Below the pieces are notes generated by a model that saw only the letters and a list, made by a program, of their open reading frames with translations, was not told where the DNA came from and ran no database searches. A stretch of DNA of 64,000 nucleotides from Sphingorhabdus sp. (GTDB lineage Bacteria > Pseudomonadota > Alphaproteobacteria > Sphingomonadales > Sphingomonadaceae), in assembly GCA_028279555.1 (NCBI GenBank), contig JANQNO010000007.1, positions 186,001 to 250,000 on the forward strand, written 5' to 3'. Shown here in pieces: positions 17,299-25,985 of this stretch. The first letter of the stretch is position 1; the number at the start of each line of letters is the position of its first letter. The translations under genes and the position numbers were made by a program.

Positions 17299-20200
17299 CT
17301 AGCTCGCGGCGAGCAGCTCCGCGTTACCGCCGGCGGCGGTCGTGTCGATGGTCACGGTCCGCTCGGTCATATAACGCTCGATCGGGTCATGACCGCTAAG
17401 CAGCAGAATGATCGGCCCGTCACGCCGCGCAATCAGGGCCGCGATCTCCGCCCGGTTTTCGCGGTCGCAGGCGACGGCGTCGAATTTGCCTCCGATAAGC
17501 ATGCTGTTCAGATCGTTCCCTGCAGAATCGCAGAAGGAAGTCTCGTTGCCAGCCGCCTTGGCCAAAGCAATCTGCCGCTCAAGATCTTCCTTTTGATCCC
17601 CGCCCAGACACAGAATCGTACCGCGCGGATGCAATGACAATGTATTCTTCTCGCCCGTCGGACCCGGTAGCGCCACCGGCTGCGGAACAACGGCTTGCAC
17701 TGCTACTTCGTTGTCACTGCTTCGCGAAAGCCGCGCCAGATAATGCGGGCCGCCGGCCTTCGGACCCGTCCCCGACAACCCCTCTCCGCCAAATGGCTGC
17801 ACGCCGACGACGGCACCAATCTGATTGCGGTTGACGTAGATATTGCCGATTCTAGCCTGGCCCGTGACGGCATCCACCCGGCTATCGATGCGCGTATGCA
17901 GTCCCATCGTCAGGCCGAAACCAAGCGCATTGATTTCATCGGTCAGCGCTTCGATATCACGGCCAGCAAAGCGAACCACATGCAGCACAGGTCCGAAAAT
18001 TTCCTCTTCCACTGTCGATACGGACGGCACTACAAAAGCAATGGGTGCAATGAAGTAGCCATTCTCCGATTGCGGTGCCTCGCTCTCTCCAACGACCCTG
18101 TGGGCGCTCCGCATCTTCTCCACATAACCGGCGATTTTTTCCTGCGCCTGCGCATCAATTACGGGGCCGAGATCGTTGCTTTGATCGTTGGGAATCCCGA
18201 CCGAGAGCTCATCCATTGCTCCCGACAGCATTGTTTCAAACTCTTCGGCAATATCATCCTGAACACAGACGATCCGGCAGGCAGAGCAGCGCTGGCCAGC
18301 GCTTTGAAAGGCAGAAGCGACGACGTCCTCGACCACCTGCTCGAGCAGGGCGGTGGAATCGACGATCATGGCGTTTATGCCGCCCGTCTCCGCGATCAGC
18401 GGAACCAGTGCGCGGCTGGTATCGGCCAGCGATGAAGCGATGATCTTTGCGGTGCGGGTGGAACCGGTAAACACGACACCGGCAATATCGGCATGCCGCG
18501 TCAAATGGCTGCCCAGCAGCGCACCATCGCCAACAACCAGATGCAGTGCATCTCTCGCCACGCCTGCATCATGGAGCAGTTTGACCGCGCGATAGGCAAT
18601 GAGCGGTGTCTGCTGCGCGGGCTTGGCTATGACGCCATTGCCCATAACCAGCGCGGCCACCACTTGGCCTGCAAAAATCGCCAGCGGAAAATTCCAGGGG
18701 CTGATACAGGCGACGACACCGAGCAGCATGCGAGAATTGTTGGCCGCTTCTTCCGCCTGATCGGCATAATAACGGCAAAAATCGACCGCTTCGCGAATTT
18801 CGGCGATGGCGTCGGGAACCGTCTTGCCGGCTTCGTGCACGCACAGATTCATGAAGGCGTCGGCATCATCCTCGATCAGATCGGCGGCCTTGCGCAAGCA
18901 TGCTGCCCGCTCGGATATCGGCGTTCTGGCCCAGGCCGATTTTTTGGCCGCGTCAATCGCGGCGTCGACATCTGTCACTTCGCTTTCCGCAATTTCGCCA
19001 ACCATCTGTTCGCTATCATAGGGAGCGAAGACTGGCCGCGAAGCACTCTTGCTGGCCCTTCCATTTACAACCGAAGACGCCCTTGCCTCGATGGGCCGTG
19101 CAACAACATCAGAAAAACGTGCATGCTGATCGGCTTGAGAGAAATCATCGCCTTTTGCGGCCGGCCTGCCGCCCAGATAATCGCGCGGCTCGGGAATAGC
19201 AGCATTTGGCGAGAAGTCCGCTGCGCGGGATTGGTCAATCGGATCGCGCGCCATTTCCTCTGATACAGTGCTCGCGTCCGCCAGCTGGTTGACGAAGGAA
19301 GAGTTGGCGCCATTTTCAAGCAGCCGGCGAACCAGATAGGGCAGCAATTCCTTATGCCGGCCCACCGGAGCATAAATCCGGCTGACAACGCCATACTTAC
19401 GCGTCAGCTCAGCATGCAGCGCCTCGCCCATCCCGTGCAGCCGCTGGAATTCGAAACGAATACCGCTATCCTTGGCCATATGCATGACCGCCATCGCGCT
19501 ATGCGCATTATGGGTGGCGAAAGCCGGCATGATGATATCGCCAAGTGCCATGAGCCGCCGCGCACAGGCAAGATAGCTGACATCTGTATGCTCTTTACGC
19601 GTGAAGACCGGATAGCTTTCCAGGCCCATTTCCTGGGCGCGCTTGATCTCGGTGTCCCAATAGGCACCCTTGACCAGCCTTAGGTTGATACGACTGCCCG
19701 CCCTACGTGCCATTGCGCCGACCGCATCGATCACCGGTATGGCGCGCCGCTGATAAGCCTGGACCACAATGCCCAGCCCGGTCCAGCCTGCCAGCTCTTC
19801 CATCTGCAAAAGCCGCTCGAAAATCAGCAGCGACAATTCTAACCGGTCGGCTTCTTCGGCATCGATGGTGAGGCCAAAGCCAGCCTTGCTTGCAATCGTG
19901 CACAGCCGGGCCAGCTTGTCCGTGAGCGCCGGGACGCAGCGCTCTTTCTGGGCATATTCATAGCGCGGATGCAGCGCCGAAAGCTTGACCGAAATGCTCG
20001 GTGCCCGCGCCCGGTCATAATCGCCGCGCAATCCAGCAAGATGGTTGGCAGCGGCAAGATATTGCTCAAAATAGCGCTCTGCATCCTCGGCAGTATGCGC
20101 TGCTTCGCCCAGCATATCATAGGAGAAGGCAAAACCATCGGCCTCATATTCCTCAGCACGGTTGCAGCCTGATGCAATATCGCTGCCCAATACAAAATGG

Positions 20201-20685
20201 TTGGCCATCATCGATATTACGCGGCCCACGGCGGCCTGCATCACACCGTCGCCGAGCCGGGCGGCAAGATTGGCCGCATCAACCCCGCCGCTTGTCCGCG
20301 CCCAGCCTTTGGCAAGCGAAAGCCCCGCCGTCGCCGTCTTGACCGTAGCGCCCCTGCTGCCGAGATGCGCGGCCCAATCGCCATCGAGCAGCCGGTCGCG
20401 CAGCAGCAAATTTTTGGTGAACGCATCGGGCGTCCGGATCAGCGCCTCTGCCAAGCGCATCAGCACCACCCCCTCATGGCTCGACAGGCCATATTCCTGC
20501 AGCAGTGCATCCATTGGCGACAGGCTGCCAGCATCGCTGCGGATAGTTTCGATCAGCGCCGCCGCGCGCCGGGAGATCGCCTTGCGATCCTTGCCGTCAA
20601 GCCCGGCCTGCTGCGCCAGTTTGCGGACAAGTGCCTGTTCGCCGGTGAGATAATGCGCAGCGATGTGGCTATTTTCGTGGGGCAT
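17299..20685 (-). CDS. putA: Bifunctional proline dehydrogenase / glutamate-semialdehyde dehydrogenase, type B PutA
   Basis: Oxidises proline to glutamate in two steps. Residues about 60-470 form the FAD proline dehydrogenase barrel (RLVKGAYWDTEIKRAQ and RIYAPVGRHKELLPYLVRRLLENGAN). Residues about 530-980 form the NAD aldehyde dehydrogenase, with CISPWNFPLAIFAGQV and the catalytic Cys in SAGQRCSACR. There is no N-terminal ribbon-helix-helix, so unlike E. coli PutA it is not its own repressor. The 1128-residue length and the closing TTAAGGNAELLA motif mark a type B enzyme with the extra C-terminal domain. A Crp/Fnr gene lies divergently 115 bases upstream and may regulate it. Confidence 0.96.
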   Translation of the reverse strand: MPHENSHIAAHYLTGEQALVRKLAQQAGLDGKDRKAISRRAAALIETIRSDAGSLSPMDALLQEYGLSSHEGVVLMRLAEALIRTPDAFTKNLLLRDRLLDGDWAAHLGSRGATVKTATAGLSLAKGWARTSGGVDAANLAARLGDGVMQAAVGRVISMMANHFVLGSDIASGCNRAEEYEADGFAFSYDMLGEAAHTAEDAERYFEQYLAAANHLAGLRGDYDRARAPSISVKLSALHPRYEYAQKERCVPALTDKLARLCTIASKAGFGLTIDAEEADRLELSLLIFERLLQMEELAGWTGLGIVVQAYQRRAIPVIDAVGAMARRAGSRINLRLVKGAYWDTEIKRAQEMGLESYPVFTRKEHTDVSYLACARRLMALGDIIMPAFATHNAHSAMAVMHMAKDSGIRFEFQRLHGMGEALHAELTRKYGVVSRIYAPVGRHKELLPYLVRRLLENGANSSFVNQLADASTVSEEMARDPIDQSRAADFSPNAAIPEPRDYLGGRPAAKGDDFSQADQHARFSDVVARPIEARASSVVNGRASKSASRPVFAPYDSEQMVGEIAESEVTDVDAAIDAAKKSAWARTPISERAACLRKAADLIEDDADAFMNLCVHEAGKTVPDAIAEIREAVDFCRYYADQAEEAANNSRMLLGVVACISPWNFPLAIFAGQVVAALVMGNGVIAKPAQQTPLIAYRAVKLLHDAGVARDALHLVVGDGALLGSHLTRHADIAGVVFTGSTRTAKIIASSLADTSRALVPLIAETGGINAMIVDSTALLEQVVEDVVASAFQSAGQRCSACRIVCVQDDIAEEFETMLSGAMDELSVGIPNDQSNDLGPVIDAQAQEKIAGYVEKMRSAHRVVGESEAPQSENGYFIAPIAFVVPSVSTVEEEIFGPVLHVVRFAGRDIEALTDEINALGFGLTMGLHTRIDSRVDAVTGQARIGNIYVNRNQIGAVVGVQPFGGEGLSGTGPKAGGPHYLARLSRSSDNEVAVQAVVPQPVALPGPTGEKNTLSLHPRGTILCLGGDQKEDLERQIALAKAAGNETSFCDSAGNDLNSMLIGGKFDAVACDRENRAEIAALIARRDGPIILLLSGHDPIERYMTERTVTIDTTAAGGNAELLAAS

Positions 20686-20800
20686 GACGCATCCGCAATG
20701 AGAATTCAGGCGCGCTTATTGCCACGCGATGGCAGCCAGGCAAAGCGCAATCGGCAGCGGAAAATTTTTCGCTTGGCCGCTGGGCATCTGTGGTTATTTT

Positions 20801-21484
20801 ATGTCCGGAAACAGGCAGAGGATTCTAATTTTGCAACAGGCAGAGCGCATCGCTGTCATCAAGGAACTTTTCGGGTGCCCCGCGGAGGTCGCCGAACAGG
20901 CCAATGCGTCGATGCATCACCGCAAGGCGGCCTGCAACAATGCCATCCTGCATCAGGGCGATGAAAGCGGTATCTGCCATTTGGTCGTCGATGGCCATGC
21001 CCGCGCGCACATAGTCGGGATCGACGGGCAATATGTTCAGATCGCAACCTATGAACCGGGGGAGATATTCGGTTCCTACCCGGAGAAGGAAACGCAGCGC
21101 GCCGACATTATCGCTGGCGATGGCCTCGAATTATTGATCATCGAGAGCGCAAGGCTCGCCGAACTCGCCGACGGGCTCGCGCCGCTTGGCGGCGGATTGT
21201 CGCGTATATTCTCCCAGCAGATGGGCATGCTGTTCGACCGGATGGCTGCCCGGGTGATGCTCAGCGCAAACGGGCGGGTCTATGCCGAATTGTTACGACT
21301 TGCCGACCGGGACAATGTTATCAAACCTGCCCCTGTCATTGCGGCCATCGCGGTTTCCGTCCAAACAGCCCGCGAGACGGCATCACGCGCTTGCAGCAAT
21401 CTGCAGAAGCGCGGAATTATCGAGCGCGAAAAGACGCATTGGCGGATTGTCGCACCGCGTCAGCTGGAAGATATGATCGCATAG
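20801..21484 (+). CDS. Crp/Fnr-family transcriptional regulator
   Basis: A 227-residue regulator with a cyclic-nucleotide-like sensor domain (residues about 20-130, ICHLVVDGHARAHI then YEPGEIFGSYPEKE) and a C-terminal winged helix (IAAIAVSVQTARETASRA). No Fe-S cysteine set is present. An ATG at 20729 would add 24 residues with no family character, so 20801 is preferred. It is divergent from putA and overlaps the convergent cyclase-like gene by 25 bases. In the absence of PutA's own DNA-binding domain it is the likely local regulator; this is inference. Confidence 0.85.
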   Translation: MSGNRQRILILQQAERIAVIKELFGCPAEVAEQANASMHHRKAACNNAILHQGDESGICHLVVDGHARAHIVGIDGQYVQIATYEPGEIFGSYPEKETQRADIIAGDGLELLIIESARLAELADGLAPLGGGLSRIFSQQMGMLFDRMAARVMLSANGRVYAELLRLADRDNVIKPAPVIAAIAVSVQTARETASRACSNLQKRGIIEREKTHWRIVAPRQLEDMIA

Positions 21485-22932
21485 ACCGGAAAGCTCCCGA
21501 TGCTGCTGCGTATCTCGCCAGCTTCTTCAACACGAATATCATCATCTGCCGCCAGTAGCGCGAAAGCCGCGGCCTTGCTGGCAGAAACCTGTCCTTCCTC
21601 TGCCGTTTCGAGCAGTGCGCGGCAGCGCGCGAAGAGCGCGCTCGATTCGATACCCGATGTTACGATACCCTGATCGATGGCGCATTTGCTTGTATCATCC
21701 TGCAACGCGGTCATAGCGCTGCGGGCTGCTGTCAGTGTTGAAAATTGCAAGATAACCCCGCCCGGAATCTCATGCCGCGCAGTCTGGCCTTCGACCCCAT
21801 CGGGCGACACCCCTGCACCAGCCAGCGCCAGCAAGGCGGCAAGCTGGCCTTCGTCTGCCTGCCCTTCCGGCCTGGAACCTCCGCTTTCGTGAATGGTGAT
21901 GGTATCGGCCGCGCCGCCGCTCGCTATCCAGTCCGACAGCCTCTGCTGCGCGCGCTTCTCATGCCGCCGGTCCATCCTGAGGGCGAGCGCTTCACTTTGC
22001 AGATTACGGGCATTCTGCCGCGCCAGCCCCTGGCACACCGCTTCACAGATACGCACGGCATTGGGTAGGGGCGCATCCGCCGCTGCTAGATAATCGACCG
22101 TATCGGCCTGCTCCATCAGGGCATCGAAGCGCGACGCCCAATCTTCGCCGATCGCGGCCACCGATTGGGCGCGGAAATTTTTGCGGTCGCAGGGCAAAAT
22201 CACATGCAGCTCACCGCCGCGCGCCAGCAGCGCTTCGGCAATCAATATATCCGCGCCCGCCGCCAGCGCGCCATAGCCAAAACCGACATTATGCGCCGCG
22301 AGCCAGCCATCCACTTCGGCACACAGCGCGCTTTCATCCTCGGGCAGGCGCATCACCCCCTGGAAATGCAGGCTGGCGGGCGGTTGATACCGCTCCAGCC
22401 AGCCTGCATCCGCCCCCATTTCGGCTGTGACCAGCCGAAACTGCCCGATGGTTGCTGCGTGATCCTCATAGGCCTGCGGAGCCTTGCCGATCGCTTCGGC
22501 CAGCGCCGCTCGCGCTTCTGTTTCTTTCCCCAATAGGAGCAACGCCTCACTGCGCGTCGCGCCGAGCCAATAGGCGGTTTCCGCCTCGTCCGGATTGGCA
22601 TCGAGCATGGCAAGCACATCATTTGCGAGGCTCTGCGCGCGCGCATTATCCCCGGCCATCAGCGCAAGCGTGGCGGCATTGATCAGCGCGTAAGAGGATG
22701 GAAAGACCGCAGAGGACGCGGCATAGGCTTCGCCCGCTTCGGCAAAAAGGCGCTGACGCTCCGCCCCTGATGCGGCCTTCGCCTGATCCTTGATCAGTCG
22801 CCCCTTGAGCGTCAGCGCGCGCGGATCGTCCGTCGCATCCAGCCAGCCATCATCGACAAATAAGCGCCAGGCCCGCGCTGGCGAACCAGCCCGGGCCGTG
22901 CGCAGGATTTTGGGAAGTGGGGTCTTCTCTAT
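21460..22932 (-). CDS. TPR protein with SLOG-like region and degenerate nucleotide-cyclase-like tail; start codon unclear
   Basis: The first ATG is at 22659, but protein-like sequence continues in frame up to 22968 (ARAWRLFVDDGWLDATDD, then LTLKGRLIKDQAK and EAYAASSAVFPSSYALINAA). Those residues belong to the same TPR-like unit. No ATG, GTG or TTG occurs in that stretch; only ATT, ATC, ATA or CTG are available. The ATA at 22932 overlaps the upstream stop as ATAG and has GGAAGA 6 bases before it. After the TPRs, FGYGALAAGADILIAEALLA, then GGELHVILPC, resembles a SLOG/LOG nucleotide-binding fold. The final 130 residues (GIVTSG, GQVSASKAAAFALL and GSFPVYAI) resemble a class III cyclase lacking its metal aspartates. 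It is the third gene of the TIR operon. Function unknown. Confidence 0.65.
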   Translation of the reverse strand: MEKTPLPKILRTARAGSPARAWRLFVDDGWLDATDDPRALTLKGRLIKDQAKAASGAERQRLFAEAGEAYAASSAVFPSSYALINAATLALMAGDNARAQSLANDVLAMLDANPDEAETAYWLGATRSEALLLLGKETEARAALAEAIGKAPQAYEDHAATIGQFRLVTAEMGADAGWLERYQPPASLHFQGVMRLPEDESALCAEVDGWLAAHNVGFGYGALAAGADILIAEALLARGGELHVILPCDRKNFRAQSVAAIGEDWASRFDALMEQADTVDYLAAADAPLPNAVRICEAVCQGLARQNARNLQSEALALRMDRRHEKRAQQRLSDWIASGGAADTITIHESGGSRPEGQADEGQLAALLALAGAGVSPDGVEGQTARHEIPGGVILQFSTLTAARSAMTALQDDTSKCAIDQGIVTSGIESSALFARCRALLETAEEGQVSASKAAAFALLAADDDIRVEEAGEIRSSIGSFPVYAIISSS

Positions 22933-23573
22933 GACGATTCTTCCGAAGTGAGGTCGATGGCCTGCAATTTAATGACGGGCTCTTCAACTGAGAGGTCTAA
23001 ATAGCGGAAACTATTTACACCACCGCCACCGGGTGGCGGGTTTTTGATATCAGGATCGATTGTTATTGGCAGCCACCCTCCCTGATGCTTTTGTTCTAAT
23101 TCTACTGTAAAGCTGAACCCGTCAGGTGGGACATTGGCATTGCTATCGCGAGCGTTGCAATAAATACTGATCCGGTCATCTAATCCATCTTCATAAAATG
23201 TACCGGTTCCGTTTACTTGCGCTACCCCATAGTAGTCGATGCAATCTTCTTTAGTTGTAAGATGCACACCTTTTCGCAGCGGCCAACGCCAGCGCACATT
23301 TTCATCCAGAACAATGGTAAGCTTAGTGTTTTCCTCGATTGCCAGATAGAAAATCCCTGTTCCGATCCCATCTCTTAGCTCTTCCACAACTACCTTTGAG
23401 AATGACTGACCTGAATTCGTGTCTTCCCTCATTGTGAATACGATCCGCGTCTTGTTACCAGCGATTTGTTTTTCTTTGATTGACAGAGTCAAGTTTACGT
23501 CCCTCGCGGGATCGCCCTCAAACGGAATGTCGTCCAAAATTGCGTACTGCCGGAATCCCTCTTCTGGTTTCAT
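22929..23573 (-). CDS. Protein of unknown family, middle gene of TIR operon
   Basis: I do not recognise it. The 214-residue product is polar, has no signal peptide or membrane span, and reads as mostly beta strand (VNLTLSIKEK, TRIVFTMRED, DGFSFTVELEQ). It carries an unusual NPPPGGGG linker at about residue 180, then a short acidic tail. The ATG at 23573 lies one base after the TIR gene's stop and has a strong GGGAGGA site, so it is translationally coupled. The ATG at 23606 would lose that site. The gene is AT-richer than the genome average here. A sensor, adaptor or effector of the TIR protein is possible. Confidence 0.75.
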   Translation of the reverse strand: MKPEEGFRQYAILDDIPFEGDPARDVNLTLSIKEKQIAGNKTRIVFTMREDTNSGQSFSKVVVEELRDGIGTGIFYLAIEENTKLTIVLDENVRWRWPLRKGVHLTTKEDCIDYYGVAQVNGTGTFYEDGLDDRISIYCNARDSNANVPPDGFSFTVELEQKHQGGWLPITIDPDIKNPPPGGGGVNSFRYLDLSVEEPVIKLQAIDLTSEESS

Positions 23574-23574
23574 T

Positions 23575-25170
23575 TTATAGTCCTCCCTTTTTCTCCAAGT
23601 CATCAATCTGAATACTCCAGCCGCGCCATTCTTGGTTATGGGGATCGTGCTGGAGCAGACGATCCGCGTTTCCCTTTGCAGCCTTCAAGAAACTGCGAAG
23701 CTGACTAACCCGATTGGTTTTTGTAAGTAATTGGGCGAATGATAGCTGAGCACGCATCAAGTTCTCGATCCTCTCCATGTTTTCCGGCTCAAGTTTTATC
23801 AATTGATTGACAAGCTCTTGCTGCTTGATCCGGTGCTCGAATGCCAAATCAATTTTCCCGTTTGCGAGCCAAGCGTCCGCCATCCACGCCTGCCGGTTCG
23901 CATAGTTTTCTATCACCGTCGGGTTGCTGCTATTCGACCGATACACCGACAACATCGTTTCCAACGCCAACTTACATTCTTCTAGCGCCAAACTAGGTTG
24001 TTGCGGCCTCCCAAGAGAAACCGCACAAAGATCACCATAGGCAAAAGCCAATTCCACAATCCAGTCAGCTTTTCGTGAAGGTAGCTCAACGAGAGACAGC
24101 GCAAGACTTTTTCTGACTTCAAAATGTCTGCGTGCCGACTCCTTTTTCCCGTTAAGAAATGCAACGTATCCTAGCCAGAATTCGCTTTGCGCATGCGAAT
24201 ATATCCTGTCGGGATTTTCCTTTTCTCGTTCGAACAACTCTTCCGTTACTCGGTACGCTTCCCGAAATTTCGCGAGTGCTTTGCCCCGGTCACCTCGAAC
24301 AAGATCATCCTCGCCCCAACTATGTAGGACGAAAGCCCGCTTCTCCAGTGCTTCGACCGGAAGCGCGGAGAGATCCCCCTGATTTTCGTAATATTCCATC
24401 GCGCGCTTGTTGACCGCCGTCATGATGTCGAGCCGCCCCACGCCTTTCAGGTCTTCGCGCAGATCGGTCAGCATGAAGCCGATCAAGCCGTCGGCTTGCG
24501 CCTGCTGATGCTGCGCCTCCGCCCGCTGGGCCTGCGCTTCGTTGCGCGACTCGATGGCGACCACTGTCATAATGGCCATCACTAGCATCGCCGCCAGCGC
24601 CCCGCCCGTGACCGCCATCACGCGCCGGACCCGGCGCTGGGCATCGCGCTGGACGAGCGCATCGAGCGGTACAGCGGCAATCCCCGCCACGACTTTCAGA
24701 AAGCCGAGCCGCGACCCGTCGCCCTCCTTGCGCAGGTCCGCCGCGAGCGGCTCCTTCCCCAAGGTCAAGGGAAGCGGCAAGGCTTCGTCGGGTTCGCCCT
24801 CGATCAGCGCAGCGAGCACAGGGCGATCGGGATGCAATTCGCGAAACAGCTCTATCTCGCGCGCGACCCAGGGCGATGCCTTCGCGGCAGGCGAACAGAG
24901 CACAACCAGAGCCTGCGATATTTTGAGCGCGGCCTTTACCGATTCCGACAGATCTTCGGCAGCAGGAAGATCTTCGCGGTCGCGGAATATCTGCCCCAGC
25001 CGGTCGCTGGCACCGCTATCTCCTGCATTCTTCGCATCCGCGAGCCGCGCCGCCACATGCTTCGGCAGGCGGTAGCTTTCGAGTTTCTTATGGAGTTTCT
25101 GCGCAGCTTTCTTGTCAGCATGACTATAGCTGACGAAAGCGCTGAAGGCGCGACCTTCCCTCTCCCCCAT
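23575..25170 (-). CDS. TIR domain - membrane anchor - TPR protein
   Basis: A 531-residue protein. Residues about 8-150 form a bacterial TIR domain: AFVSYSHADKKAAQKLH at the start, LVVLCSPAAKASPWVAREIE in the middle. Glu105 sits where NADase-type TIRs have their catalytic glutamate. One membrane span follows at about 184-206 (VMAVTGGALAAMLVMAI). After a Gln/Ala coiled stretch, residues 230-520 are helical repeats of TPR type (ALAKFREAYRVTEELFE, FWLGYVAFLNGKKESARRHF). The topology would place TIR in the cytoplasm and the repeats in the periplasm, or both inside if the span is a hairpin. The repeat half is AT-richer than the TIR half. Whether it cleaves NAD or only signals is unknown. Confidence 0.88.
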   Translation of the reverse strand: MGEREGRAFSAFVSYSHADKKAAQKLHKKLESYRLPKHVAARLADAKNAGDSGASDRLGQIFRDREDLPAAEDLSESVKAALKISQALVVLCSPAAKASPWVAREIELFRELHPDRPVLAALIEGEPDEALPLPLTLGKEPLAADLRKEGDGSRLGFLKVVAGIAAVPLDALVQRDAQRRVRRVMAVTGGALAAMLVMAIMTVVAIESRNEAQAQRAEAQHQQAQADGLIGFMLTDLREDLKGVGRLDIMTAVNKRAMEYYENQGDLSALPVEALEKRAFVLHSWGEDDLVRGDRGKALAKFREAYRVTEELFEREKENPDRIYSHAQSEFWLGYVAFLNGKKESARRHFEVRKSLALSLVELPSRKADWIVELAFAYGDLCAVSLGRPQQPSLALEECKLALETMLSVYRSNSSNPTVIENYANRQAWMADAWLANGKIDLAFEHRIKQQELVNQLIKLEPENMERIENLMRAQLSFAQLLTKTNRVSQLRSFLKAAKGNADRLLQHDPHNQEWRGWSIQIDDLEKKGGL

Positions 25171-25293
25171 CCCGACTTCCCCCGCTCGGAATTATGGATT
25201 CGGTTACATTCATAACATGATATGACGTAGGGTAACAGGCAGCGGCAAAATAGTGGCGCAAAGCCCATCCAATACTCCTGCAATGGCGCCGCT

Positions 25294-25968
25294 TTATTCT
25301 TCCCGGTCGACGATCACATCTTCGGCTTTGACATCGGATTTGGGCGTTGCTCGCGCCATCCGCTTCATCCTCAGAATCCGTCCGTCATGCCAGCCCATCA
25401 GGCCCTCATCGACGCCAAGCGGAAGGAAGAGCGCGCCGCTGCTCTCCGAGAGCCCCCATTGACCGCCACCCGCGCACATCCATTCATGCGGATTGCCGGT
25501 CTTTGCAGGATCGATCTTGAGCAGTTCAAGCGCGGGGGCAAAAAACTGATCGGCCTGTTCGCGCGCTGCCTTCTGGATAATGATGCCCGACACCGGTTCC
25601 TCGCAGAAATCATCGCTGCCTTCGCTCTTTTGCGGCATATAACTCCAGCGCAGCTGCTCAGGATAAATGTCGACAATGGCACCTTCCATCGGCTCCTTCA
25701 CCTTGCGCGATGCCGTTTTGCGCGTCCTGTCCAGCGCCAGGATCGCCTCCACTTTCCAGCTACCCTGCAGCTGCTCAACGGTAATCTCGTCAGGAATCGA
25801 ACGCTCTAGCCCGGCATCGCCTTCCTTCGCACCGCCGGGCGCGGGGGCGGCGGTATTGCTGGCGCTATTGCCGGCAGATGCGTCATCTTCCTTTGGTGCA
25901 TCGGCTTTCCTGTCGCAGGCCGATATGAGCAAAGCGGCCAGCATGAGTGGCGCAACCAGTTTCTTCAT
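25294..25968 (-). CDS. Lipoprotein of unknown function, possible partner of the LysM protein
   Basis: A 224-residue lipoprotein. The signal MKKLVAPLMLAALLISACDR has its lipobox Cys at residue 19. A Ser/Ala/Gly/Pro-rich spacer to about residue 55 follows, then a globular domain that begins EITVEQLQGSWKVEAILALD. The start at 25968 places the signal correctly; an upstream ATG at 25989 would precede it with seven extra residues. It lies 17 bases after the LysM gene. Cell-wall-active proteins are often followed by lipoprotein inhibitors, so an immunity or modulator role is possible. No inhibitor family was recognised. Confidence 0.75.
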   Translation of the reverse strand: MKKLVAPLMLAALLISACDRKADAPKEDDASAGNSASNTAAPAPGGAKEGDAGLERSIPDEITVEQLQGSWKVEAILALDRTRKTASRKVKEPMEGAIVDIYPEQLRWSYMPQKSEGSDDFCEEPVSGIIIQKAAREQADQFFAPALELLKIDPAKTGNPHEWMCAGGGQWGLSESSGALFLPLGVDEGLMGWHDGRILRMKRMARATPKSDVKAEDVIVDREE

Positions 25969-25985
25969 AGGGAAGCAGCCTTTCG

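Noticed and set aside
22929-22968. Programmed -1 frameshift fusing the unknown protein to the TPR/SLOG protein
   Set aside because: The frames overlap in the right direction, but no slippery heptamer or downstream structure is visible; a non-canonical start or error is simpler.
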